Shown one piece after another: positions 15,755 to 24,808 of a stretch of DNA of 64,000 nucleotides. The stretch lies in NCBI RefSeq assembly GCF_015694425.1, contig NZ_JADQDN010000003.1, positions 1 through 64,000 of the forward strand. Reading direction: 5' to 3'. The notes beneath the pieces are model-generated. The model ran no database searches. It worked only from the letters and a program-made list of their open reading frames with translations, and had not been told where the DNA came from. Position numbers and translations under genes: made by a program. This DNA comes from Microvirga terrestris (GTDB lineage Bacteria; Pseudomonadota; Alphaproteobacteria; Rhizobiales; Beijerinckiaceae). Each line of letters opens with the position of its first letter. The first letter of the stretch is position 1.

Positions 15755-16864
15755 ATTCAGCCGCGCATTCCTTGCATGATCCTTCGGGGCGGCACCTCCA
15801 AGGGTGCCTATTTCCTGGCTGACGACTTTCCAGCCGATCCGGCGCACCGCGATGCGTTGCTCCTGTCGGTGATGGGTTCGCCGGATCCGCGCCAGATCGA
15901 CGGCATCGGCGGCGCTCACCCGCTCACGAGCAAAATCGCCATCGTGTCCAAGTCCAAGCATCCCGACTGCGATATCGACTTCCTGTTCGGCCAAGTCGGC
16001 ATTGATAAAGCGAAGGTGGATATCACGCCCAACTGCGGCAACATCCTCGCGGGCGTCGCGCCTTTCGCCATCGAACGCGGCCTCGTGAACGCTGTTGATC
16101 CCGTGACCCGCGTGCGCGTGCGAACGGTCAACACCGGAACGATTGCGGAGTTGAAGGTGCAGACCCGCGATGGTCATGTGATCTATGGCGGCGATGCTCG
16201 TATCGACGGCGTGCCTGGTACTGCAGCCCCCATTGCCATCGAATTCCTCGATGCTGCCGGCTCCGTATGCGGATCCCTGCTGCCGACCGGCAACGTGGTG
16301 GATCGCGTTGCCGGCGTGGACGTGACCCTGATCGACAACGGTATGCCTGTAGTTGTCATTGAGGCCTCGGCCGTCGGACGCACGGGATACGAACCACGCG
16401 ATGTGCTCGACAAGGATACGGAGTTGAAGGCTCGCTTGGAGGAAATCCGTCTTGAGGCCGGCAAGCGCATGGGCCTCGGCGACGTCTCATCAAAGGTCGT
16501 GCCGAAAATGGCATTGGTAGCGCCTCCCGCGGCCGGAGGACATATCTGCACCCGCAGCTTCATTCCTCACGAATGCCACGCATCCATCGGCGTCTTTGCT
16601 GCCGTGACCGTCGCGACCGCCTGCATCCTGCCGGGCTCCCCCGCATCGCGCGTGGCGCAGATCCCGGCAGGACGCGAGAAAACCCTTTCGGTCGAGCATC
16701 CCACCGGCGAGTTCAGTGTCGTGATCGAAGTGGGTGGGACTGAGGAGAGCCCCGTCGTTGAGAAAGCCGGTCTCCTGCGCACCGCCCGCCTGCTCTTCGA
16801 GGGTCATGTGTTCGCGCACGAGTCATTGGCGTTGCCCTCCGAAGTGGGCCGTGACGCCGCTTAG
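15755..16864 (+). CDS. galD: 4-oxalomesaconate tautomerase (GalD/LigU, PrpF-family isomerase)
   Basis: The protein matches the PrpF/diaminopimelate-epimerase-fold isomerases. MILRGGTSKGAYFLADDFP sits at the N-terminus and GAHPLTSKIAIV near residue 50. A family protein normally begins (T)RIPC before the RGGTSKG motif. Those residues (QPRIPC) are encoded here upstream of the first ATG (15776), where the only sensible initiator is ATT at 15755, 5-7 nt after GGGAGAGG. The ATT start gives 369 residues; the ATG would give 362. The enzyme converts the keto to the enol form of 4-oxalomesaconate. With galB and galC it forms the lower pathway of gallate/protocatechuate 4,5-cleavage. Confidence 0.85.
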   Translation: MQPRIPCMILRGGTSKGAYFLADDFPADPAHRDALLLSVMGSPDPRQIDGIGGAHPLTSKIAIVSKSKHPDCDIDFLFGQVGIDKAKVDITPNCGNILAGVAPFAIERGLVNAVDPVTRVRVRTVNTGTIAELKVQTRDGHVIYGGDARIDGVPGTAAPIAIEFLDAAGSVCGSLLPTGNVVDRVAGVDVTLIDNGMPVVVIEASAVGRTGYEPRDVLDKDTELKARLEEIRLEAGKRMGLGDVSSKVVPKMALVAPPAAGGHICTRSFIPHECHASIGVFAAVTVATACILPGSPASRVAQIPAGREKTLSVEHPTGEFSVVIEVGGTEESPVVEKAGLLRTARLLFEGHVFAHESLALPSEVGRDAA

Positions 16865-16894
16865 CCTTTTGCAACACATTTTCTTGAGGCCTCT

Positions 16895-17617
16895 ATGACC
16901 ACTGGGAAAACCGGACTTGTTGTCACCGCTCATCCTGGCGACTTCGTATGGCGGGCCGGCGGCGCCATCGCGCTTCATGCGAAAAAGGGCTATCGCATGA
17001 AGATCGTCTGCCTCTCGTTCGGCGAGCGCGGCGAGAGCCAATGGGCTTGGAAGAAAGGCGACATTTCACTGGCCGAAGTGAAGGCCCAGCGACGTGAGGA
17101 GGCGGAGCGCGCCGCCGACGTGTTGGGCGGCGAGATCGAGTTTTTCGATGCGGGCGACTACCCGCTTCGCACCACTCCGGAAATGCTCGATCGCTTGGTC
17201 GACATCTACCGGGAACTCAAGCCTTCCTTCGTGCTCACTCACTCCCTGGAAGATCCCTACAATGTCGATCATCCGGAGGCGACGCGTTTTGCGCAGGAGG
17301 CCCGCATCATCGCCCAGGCGGCCGGGCACAAGCCTAACCCAGACTTGACCTACAATGCGCCACCAGTCTTCCTGTTCGAACCGCATCAGCCCGAGCAGTG
17401 CAACTACAAGCCCAATGTGATCCTTAACATCGACGACGTATGGGAGACGAAGCGTAAGGCCTTCGAAATCCTGGCTGCGCAGAAGCATCTTTGGGAATAT
17501 TATACCCGCGTAGCTCTGAATCGCGGCATGCAGGGTGGGCGCAATTCAGGGCGGGCCATGACCTATGGCGAAGCCTATCAGCGCATCTTTCCCCAGATCG
17601 TCGAGGAACTCGCATGA
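16895..17617 (+). CDS. galB: 4-oxalomesaconate hydratase (GalB, PIG-L/LmbE-type zinc enzyme)
   Basis: This 240-residue protein has the PIG-L deacetylase fold: [14 protein letters not shown] replaces the usual AHPDD metal motif with HPGD, as in GalB-like hydratases. [15 protein letters not shown] lies near residue 123 and supplies the further metal histidines. It belongs to the hydratase branch because it lies between a GalD tautomerase and a GalC aldolase, the same order as in Pseudomonas gal genes. It hydrates 4-oxalomesaconate to 4-carboxy-4-hydroxy-2-oxoadipate. Its TGA overlaps the next ATG (ATGA). Confidence 0.87.
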   Translation: MTTGKTGLVVTAHPGDFVWRAGGAIALHAKKGYRMKIVCLSFGERGESQWAWKKGDISLAEVKAQRREEAERAADVLGGEIEFFDAGDYPLRTTPEMLDRLVDIYRELKPSFVLTHSLEDPYNVDHPEATRFAQEARIIAQAAGHKPNPDLTYNAPPVFLFEPHQPEQCNYKPNVILNIDDVWETKRKAFEILAAQKHLWEYYTRVALNRGMQGGRNSGRAMTYGEAYQRIFPQIVEELA

Positions 17618-18306
17618 AGCCTGTCGTCGTCACCAACACGCCGCGCATCAACCAGGACATAATTGACAGGCTCGCGGAGCTCGGCGTGGCGACAGCCCAT
17701 GAGGCTATGGGCCGTTCCGGGCTGATGAAGCCCTACATGCGGCCGATTTGGCCAGCAGCGCAGGTGGCTGGCAGCGCCGTCACGGTGCTGGCGCAACCCG
17801 GCGACAATTGGATGATCCATGTGGCTGTCGAGCAGTGCAGACCGGGCGACATCCTGGTTGTTGGCGTTACCACCGACAACACCGACGGGATGTTCGGCGA
17901 TCTGCTGGCAACATCTCTCAAGGCGCGCGGCGTGGTCGGCCTCATCATCGACGCGGGCGTGCGCGATGTGAGGACCCTGACCAAGATGGGTTTTCCGGTT
18001 TGGTCCCGTGCCATATCGGCTAAGGGAACCGTGAAGGCAACCCTTGGCTCAGTCAACGTTCCCGTGGTTTGCGCGGGCGCCCTCGTAAAACCCGGCGATG
18101 CAATCGTTGCCGACGATGATGGTGTTCTGGTGGTTCCGCGGCGGGACGCGGAGGCCGTGGCGGCAGCCGGTGAAGCCCGCATCGCCAATGAAGGCTCCAA
18201 GCGCCAGCAGCTCGCCTCCGGCGTACTCGGCCTCGACCTCTACAAGATGCGTGAGCCGCTGGAGAAGGCAGGCCTCGTTTATGTCGAATACAAGGATGAG
18301 GAGTAA
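17614..18306 (+). CDS. galC: 4-carboxy-4-hydroxy-2-oxoadipate aldolase (GalC/LigK, RraA fold)
   Basis: This 230-residue protein is of the RraA/HMG-CHA aldolase family. Motifs are [15 protein letters not shown] near residue 26, the metal- and substrate-binding [24 protein letters not shown] near residue 100, and [16 protein letters not shown] at 17614 overlaps the galB stop, and the family N-terminus begins here. It is a divalent-metal class II aldolase splitting the substrate into pyruvate and oxaloacetate, the final step of the 4,5-cleavage route. Confidence 0.9.
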   Translation: MKPVVVTNTPRINQDIIDRLAELGVATAHEAMGRSGLMKPYMRPIWPAAQVAGSAVTVLAQPGDNWMIHVAVEQCRPGDILVVGVTTDNTDGMFGDLLATSLKARGVVGLIIDAGVRDVRTLTKMGFPVWSRAISAKGTVKATLGSVNVPVVCAGALVKPGDAIVADDDGVLVVPRRDAEAVAAAGEARIANEGSKRQQLASGVLGLDLYKMREPLEKAGLVYVEYKDEE

Positions 18307-18345
18307 GGGCGGAGCCCTTCTCCTGCCGCAGCGTGGTGGAAACAC

Positions 18346-19176
18346 ATGAGCCTTGAGATCGCCTTCATCGGTTATGGGGAAGTCGGGCAACTCTTCTCGC
18401 GCCAGCTTGCGGCAAAGCCGGATGTGCGCGTGACCGTTTACGACATCCTTTTTGACGACCCAAACCGAGGCCCTGGACTGAAGCAGCAAGCGTTAGGTGA
18501 CAAGGTTCATGCCGCGGGCAGCATAGCTGACACCTGTGCAATGCCAGAGGTCATCATCTCCGCTGTCACGGCAGATTCTGCGATTACGGCAGCCCGGCAG
18601 GCTGCGCCTCATCTCAAGCCGCACCAAACTTACATCGATCTGAATTCCGTCTCGCCCGCCACGAAGCGGAGCGTGGCCGATCAGGTTCGGCAGGGAGGCT
18701 CGGCTTTCATCGAGTTTGCCGTCATGGCTCCTGTGGGAGGCGTCGGGATCGAAGTTCCTATTCTGAGTGGCGGCGCGACGGCCGAAGCAACTTCAGCCCG
18801 ACTCAACCAATTGGGGATGAGGATCACTCCCGTCAGCTCAGAGATCGGAACGGCCTCTGCCACGAAGCTATGCCGCAGCATCGTCATCAAGGGCATGGAG
18901 GCCCTAATGGTCGATTTAACGCTTGCTTCCGAAAAGGCAGGCGTCATGCCGGCCGTGCTGGCGAGCTTGAAAGCATCTTATCCCGGCATGGATTGGGAAA
19001 TTGTCGCGAGGGTGATGACGTCCCGGGTGAAGCAGCACGGCGTTCGCCGCGCGGCAGAGATGCGTGAAGCGAGCCTCATGATTGCCGAGCTGGGGCTCGA
19101 TGGGTCATTGGCCGCAGCTATTGCCGAAAGGCACGAGAGTTTCGCCAAGTCCAGCATACTGCCAAGAGCTGATTAA
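18346..19176 (+). CDS. NAD(P)-binding oxidoreductase with DUF1932 domain (6-phosphogluconate dehydrogenase-like)
   Basis: This 276-residue protein has a Rossmann domain with GYGEVG near residue 10 and the C-terminal helical DUF1932 domain (RSIVIKGMEALMVDL region, then ...IAERHESF). It is the last gene of the galDBC-type operon, 40 bp after galC. It is unrelated to LigC (GFO/IDH/MocA family), so it should not be called the CHMS dehydrogenase. It may reduce or oxidise a beta-hydroxy acid side product. Function is not assignable beyond dehydrogenase. Confidence 0.82.
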   Translation: MSLEIAFIGYGEVGQLFSRQLAAKPDVRVTVYDILFDDPNRGPGLKQQALGDKVHAAGSIADTCAMPEVIISAVTADSAITAARQAAPHLKPHQTYIDLNSVSPATKRSVADQVRQGGSAFIEFAVMAPVGGVGIEVPILSGGATAEATSARLNQLGMRITPVSSEIGTASATKLCRSIVIKGMEALMVDLTLASEKAGVMPAVLASLKASYPGMDWEIVARVMTSRVKQHGVRRAAEMREASLMIAELGLDGSLAAAIAERHESFAKSSILPRAD

Positions 19177-19241
19177 GTCAGGTGAAGGTATTTGCAGAGC
19201 TCCTCCTGAATCAAAAATTCCTTTTGATTGTTGATATGCGA

Positions 19242-19976
19242 TCAAATCTCTGCATCTGTTGCGACATGACGGTTCGCCCAAAGAGCAGCCTGGGTTCGAT
19301 TGCAGGCCCCAACTTTCTTCAGGATTGCCTTGACATGAACTTTCACCGTCGACTCTGATAGATTAAGCTGGCGGGCAATGACCTTGTTTGGCGCCCCTTC
19401 CCTCAAATATTCTAGGATCTGCGCTTCTCGCGCCGAGAGCTTTCGGCCTGGCGATCGGTATGCTTCTGATCCCTCAATATTCTCTGCCGGCGAAGGAGTA
19501 GCATGATCCCCATGTGGCTTAGCCATCGACAGAACGAAAGCGGAAGGCAAGACCGTTTCGCCGAGCATGACAAGCTCGAGGAATCCAATGAGGATTTCAC
19601 GTTGGCTGTTAGTGAGGCAGAAGCCGTGAGCGCCAGCCTTCCAAGCCGCCGATATCGCATCGGGCTCAAACATTTCTGCCAGAATAACGATTCTTGCGCC
19701 GGGAAAGCGCATCTTGATGCGCTGAACCACGCTGACAGCTGCATCGCTGTGGCTCTCACCATCAATGAGGAAGAGGGCGTGGCTCTCATCGTGAACCTCC
19801 GGTAGAATAGACACGTCGTCGATGGCTTCGTGCCAGATGGTGAATCCTTCGCCGGCAAGAACGGTTTCGAGACCGATCCGCAGCAGTGGATTGCCGCAGA
19901 TCGTGAACACTGTTGTTTTGGGTTTTTCCTCCAGTTGAAGGATCCGCCGATCGTCTATCGAGTTGTGCAATGACAT
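19242..19976 (-). CDS. LuxR/NarL-type response regulator with degenerate receiver
   Basis: This 244-residue protein has an N-terminal receiver-like domain (about 18-135) and a C-terminal LuxR HTH (SAREAQILEYLREGAPNKVIARQLNLSESTVKVHVKAILKKVG). In the receiver the acidic pair near residue 27 is replaced by GNPLL. One Asp is kept (LFLIDGES) and the conserved Lys becomes LTNS, so normal phosphorylation is doubtful. No histidine kinase gene lies beside it. It converges with the galC operon. It may act without phosphorylation or bind a ligand or partner. Confidence 0.85.
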   Translation of the reverse strand: MSLHNSIDDRRILQLEEKPKTTVFTICGNPLLRIGLETVLAGEGFTIWHEAIDDVSILPEVHDESHALFLIDGESHSDAAVSVVQRIKMRFPGARIVILAEMFEPDAISAAWKAGAHGFCLTNSQREILIGFLELVMLGETVLPSAFVLSMAKPHGDHATPSPAENIEGSEAYRSPGRKLSAREAQILEYLREGAPNKVIARQLNLSESTVKVHVKAILKKVGACNRTQAALWANRHVATDAEI

Positions 19977-20033
19977 GAAACAATCCGCCTTCTAATGAGC
20001 AGAAGTATGCTCCTTTCAATCAGGAGCTGGACT

Positions 20034-20390
20034 CTAACGAACGACGTAGACAATCCTGCGCGAAGCTGCGTCCACGATGACCCGATGGTCATTCATGACC
20101 GCGTAGCGATAGGTCTCATGGCGTGGAATCGGGTGGAGGTCGATCTCGTCCGGCAGCGTCTCCCCGATCAAGGCACCCCGGCTGAGGTGAGAGGCCAGGG
20201 TCACATCTCGTTGTGACGCGTCTCTCATGGGGACTTCGGCGATATTGCTGCGCGTGGCGTCGAGAGAAGCATGTTGCTGGCCTGCTGACAGGGGCGGCCC
20301 AGCCTGATGGGTTGCATTTGGTCCTGCAGTGGGGGTTACAACGGCTCCCACGGAGAACACGGCGATAGCCAGATGATACGCGGCTCGCAT
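20034..20390 (-). CDS. DUF1236 small exported protein
   Basis: This 118-residue protein has an N-terminal signal segment (MRAAYHLAIAVFSVGAVVTP). Its C-terminal DUF1236 module (LPDEIDLHPIPRHETYRYAVMNDHRVIVD...RRIVYVVR) is a short beta domain common in rhizobial envelopes. It has its own ECF-type promoter (20425-20450) with the same sequence and spacing as that of the sigma factor gene, so it is a likely member of that regulon. Molecular role unknown. Confidence 0.78.
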   Translation of the reverse strand: MRAAYHLAIAVFSVGAVVTPTAGPNATHQAGPPLSAGQQHASLDATRSNIAEVPMRDASQRDVTLASHLSRGALIGETLPDEIDLHPIPRHETYRYAVMNDHRVIVDAASRRIVYVVR

Positions 20391-20424
20391 GGTTACCCTC
20401 TATCACTAGCGTGCTAGGACAGAG

Positions 20425-20450
20425 AACGGATTGGTCGCGACGTTTATTCC
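20425..20450 (-). promoter_or_regulatory. ECF-type promoter in front of DUF1236 gene
   Basis: On the minus strand GGAAT and CGTT are separated by exactly 17 bp, and the -35 box is followed by AAACG. The promoter of the neighbouring sigma gene has the same boxes and spacing. The -10 box lies 35 bp before the start codon. Confidence 0.72.
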
Positions 20451-20496
20451 GACCCGCTTAAAAAAAGAACATACCCCTTTTGAGGTAAGCTGAGAA

Positions 20497-21246
20497 TTAG
20501 CGTCCGAGCTCGGATAGCGCTTTTGCTTCCGCCTCATCTCTCAGTGGGGTTCCAGCACCAAGATTGCTGAGATAGGCGTCGACAAGGTCACTGCCTGAGC
20601 TTGGCACATATTCGGGGCCTTTAGCAGGTTCCGCCAAAGCGAAGGTTACTTTCCATCCATCTGTTCGACAGGCCACCGCCCCGACCGTGGCGGAAGCAGA
20701 CTGCAGCCTGAACTCGCGGCACAGGGACTCGTTTGGAAGTCGATATGTTGAGATCACCCTTAGCCGTCCGACCGGAAGCTCCACTTCGCGCCCGGCCTCG
20801 AGGCGGCTGAGTTCCTTGAGAACAAACGGGTCTTCCAGATGAGCGAGGCGTCCTGCCGCCGGCTCCGATTGCCGCCCTATGAAGTAACCTGAGGCTACCG
20901 CGACAGCCGCAAGAGAGGCTGCTAAGGCTACCCTTATAGGATGAAGCCTTCCTGGCCATATACGGCTTATCTCTGCCGGTTCTGGCCTTTTGCCAGCCTT
21001 GTTCGCCGTTTCATAGACCTCGATCTGCGCTGCAACAGCCGCACGGAGTTCGGTTGGAACATCAGGAGCGAGATTGCTGGCGAAAACTGAACGAGTCAGA
21101 CGGCGGCTCTGCTGAAATTCGACAATCTTCCGTGAGACTGCTGGATCCAGTGCCATGACTCTGGCAACGGCTGCCGCGACGGGCTCATCAAGCTCTCCGT
21201 CCGCAAAGGCCATCAGGATTTCATCGGTGAGGTGCAGTTCCGACAT
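20497..21246 (-). CDS. Membrane anti-sigma factor
   Basis: This 249-residue protein has an N-terminal cytoplasmic anti-sigma domain (LTDEILMAFADGELDEPVA at residues ~6-25, no zinc CHCC motif) and one transmembrane helix around residues 115-135 (RVALAASLAAVAVASGYFIG). A periplasmic C-terminal domain of about 110 residues follows. ATG at 21246 follows the sigma gene by 30 bp. The architecture is that of a one-pass anti-sigma that holds the ECF factor encoded upstream until an envelope signal arrives. Confidence 0.88.
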   Translation of the reverse strand: MSELHLTDEILMAFADGELDEPVAAAVARVMALDPAVSRKIVEFQQSRRLTRSVFASNLAPDVPTELRAAVAAQIEVYETANKAGKRPEPAEISRIWPGRLHPIRVALAASLAAVAVASGYFIGRQSEPAAGRLAHLEDPFVLKELSRLEAGREVELPVGRLRVISTYRLPNESLCREFRLQSASATVGAVACRTDGWKVTFALAEPAKGPEYVPSSGSDLVDAYLSNLGAGTPLRDEAEAKALSELGR

Positions 21247-21276
21247 CTTTCTACTCCACTCACATCTCATGTGGCA

Positions 21277-21768
21277 TCAGGCAGCCGCTGTCATTTCGAC
21301 CAGTCGTTTCCTGGCCCGAGCCAGACGGCTCATGACAGTCCCGACAGGAACGTTCAGCACCTCCGCAGCCTCCCGGTAGGTGAGATCCTCTCCACACACC
21401 AGAGCAAGCACCTCGCGCTGTTCCTGCGGCAGACTGTCGATAGCCCGCTGGACCTCTGCCAGAGCGAGCTTGCTCATAATCGGCTCTTCACCCGGGTCAC
21501 CAATCAGCTGCGTCTGCGATTCCACGTCTTCCATCATGCCTTCGGTTCTCATCCGTCTGAGGTGATCGATCCAGTGATTGCGGAGAATTCGGAACATCCA
21601 TGCATCGAACCGGGTGCCTGGCGTCCAACTGTCCGCTTTGGCAAGGGCGCGTTCGCAGGCCCCTTGAACAAGATCGTCCGCAAGGGGTTGCGAGCGGCAA
21701 AGCACCAGAGCAAAGCGTCGGAGCCTCGGTAGAAGCGCCACGAGTTCCTGTCCTATGGCTGTTGCCAT
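21277..21768 (-). CDS. ECF sigma factor
   Basis: This 163-residue sigma-70 family protein has region 2 (DDLVQGACERALAKADSW...RFDAWMFRILRNHWIDHLRR, about 32-80) and region 4 (LPQEQREVLALVCGEDLTYREAAEVLNVPVGTVMSRLARARKRL, about 105-155). It has no extra domains. Cotranscription with the anti-sigma gene and a GGAAT-N17-CGTT promoter 30 bp upstream suggest autoregulation. The promoter type resembles EcfG/ECF41-like general stress sigmas, but the typical NepR/PhyR partners are absent here. Confidence 0.92.
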   Translation of the reverse strand: MATAIGQELVALLPRLRRFALVLCRSQPLADDLVQGACERALAKADSWTPGTRFDAWMFRILRNHWIDHLRRMRTEGMMEDVESQTQLIGDPGEEPIMSKLALAEVQRAIDSLPQEQREVLALVCGEDLTYREAAEVLNVPVGTVMSRLARARKRLVEMTAAA

Positions 21769-21797
21769 TCCTGCTCCACGTGACCTGATAGAACCAT

Positions 21798-21823
21798 AAC
21801 GGGAAAGCTAGTCGTTTTATTCC
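21798..21823 (-). promoter_or_regulatory. Autoregulatory ECF promoter of the sigma/anti-sigma operon
   Basis: On the minus strand it reads GGAAT, 17 bp, CGTT. The same 26-bp layout occurs at 20425-20450. The CGTT box lies 30 bp before the sigma start codon. Confidence 0.75.
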
Positions 21824-21875
21824 AACCTCAAGAGGAGGTTAAGTTTGCCAAGGGGGCGGCAGGACAGTCGTTGGC

Positions 21876-21904
21876 AAAAAAGAAGGGCGGCCCGAAGGCC
21901 GCCC
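21876..21904 (-). terminator. Rho-independent terminator of the glycine-zipper/DUF1236 gene
   Basis: An 8-bp stem GGGCGGCC / GGCCGCCC with a CGAA loop is followed on the minus strand by TTCTTTTTT, 28 bp after the stop codon. This is a classic intrinsic terminator. Confidence 0.85.
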
Positions 21905-21931
21905 AAAGCTCAGCATCTGTGACGATGATCG

Positions 21932-22339
21932 TTAGCGGATCACCTGCACGACCTTACGGCTGCTCGGCTCGACCAGCACGGGGGTGTTGTTGACCACCGT
22001 ATACTTGTAGCCCTTCACCTTATACTCGGCCGGTACCTCATGGTATGTGACGCCGGACTCTGGGAGAACGGCACCTACTCGGACCTCTTCACGATAGGTA
22101 TAGGACGGCACTTTCTGGGTGGTCACATATGAGCGGAACTCTGGCTGCTGCTGGTCAGCAATACCGCCCACGATGGCACCGGTCACGCCACCCACGGCCG
22201 CGCCGACAGGCCCGCCGACGATCGCGCCGCCAACCGCACCCGTGGCTGCACCCGCAGCGGCACCACCGGACTGTGCAAAGGCCGCTGCAGGGGCAAGAGC
22301 AGCGAGAACGACGCTGGTGAGAAGGATCTTCTTCGACAT
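21932..22339 (-). CDS. Glycine-zipper, DUF1236 exported protein
   Basis: This 135-residue protein has a signal peptide (MSKKILLTSVVLAALAPAAAFA), then a glycine-zipper hydrophobic stretch (repeated GAATGAVGGAIVGGPVGAA, residues ~26-55). It ends in a DUF1236 module whose C-terminus (YKYTVVNNTPVLVEP..RKVVQVIR) resembles the 20034-20390 protein. It probably sits in or near the outer membrane. ATG at 22339 begins the signal peptide. It is an independent transcription unit closed by a good terminator. Confidence 0.82.
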   Translation of the reverse strand: MSKKILLTSVVLAALAPAAAFAQSGGAAAGAATGAVGGAIVGGPVGAAVGGVTGAIVGGIADQQQPEFRSYVTTQKVPSYTYREEVRVGAVLPESGVTYHEVPAEYKVKGYKYTVVNNTPVLVEPSSRKVVQVIR

Positions 22340-22726
22340 GATCTGACTCCTGAGTAAAGCTTCGGGATTAGCACCCGGCAACCGACAACGCGCTACTCTC
22401 GAAGTAGTTTCAAAGCAAACAACCCTCAGTACCGACCTTTTCGGATAGCATTTAAAATGAACGTATGATGAACAAGAGCGCTATCTAATATTCATCGAAA
22501 TTTATGAACAATGCCAACAAAAGAAATGATAGTTAGCCTCATAATATTGACACTCTTAATTATCGTCAGTTTGGGAAATCGCTCGCTTCCGGCTAAACAT
22601 ATATATGTTACTGAACACCATTGAAGCATCGGGAGTACTGAGCGCTTCTGAAACAAGCTAGCGCCTTGACTGTTATCTCATGTTGAGTGGATCTTCAGAA
22701 GCCGCTGAGGGAACAAGGGCTCTCTT
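22340..22726. other. AT-rich intergenic region between DUF1236 and subtilase genes
   Basis: This 387-bp gap is clearly richer in A/T than its neighbours and has no convincing ORF. It holds a weak ECF-like match on the minus strand (GAAAC, 16 bp, CGTT at 22387-22411, one mismatch to GGAAC) upstream of the glycine-zipper gene. A perfect 14-bp palindrome AACATATATATGTT lies at 22596-22609. Both genes flanking it must be controlled from here. Confidence 0.5.
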
Positions 22727-24736
<2,010 letters not shown>

Positions 24737-24771
24737 TGCGCACGGACTGAAAGACGTCCGGCAGGAGCTTC

Positions 24772-24808
24772 CTGATACATTGGAAGCCAGGTGCTCTCGA
24801 TGTATCAG
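24772..24808. terminator. Inverted repeat between convergent subtilase and polyol dehydrogenase genes
   Basis: CTGATACAT is mirrored by ATGTATCAG with a 19-nt loop, between two converging genes and overlapping the dehydrogenase stop codon. It is a possible bidirectional terminator, but the stem is short and T-tracts are missing. Confidence 0.35.

Noticed and set aside
16895-17617. Sugar deacetylase (LmbE/PIG-L) function
   Set aside because: The fold is shared, but the altered HPGD motif and the position between galD and galC fit the GalB hydratase better.
18346-19176. Naming the DUF1932 dehydrogenase as LigC (CHMS dehydrogenase)
   Set aside because: LigC is of the GFO/IDH/MocA family with a different second domain; this protein has a 6-phosphogluconate-dehydrogenase-like layout.
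22387-22411. Third ECF promoter before the glycine-zipper gene
   Set aside because: The -35 box is GAAAC and the spacer is 16 bp; it was kept only as a note because it departs from the two strong copies in both box and spacing.
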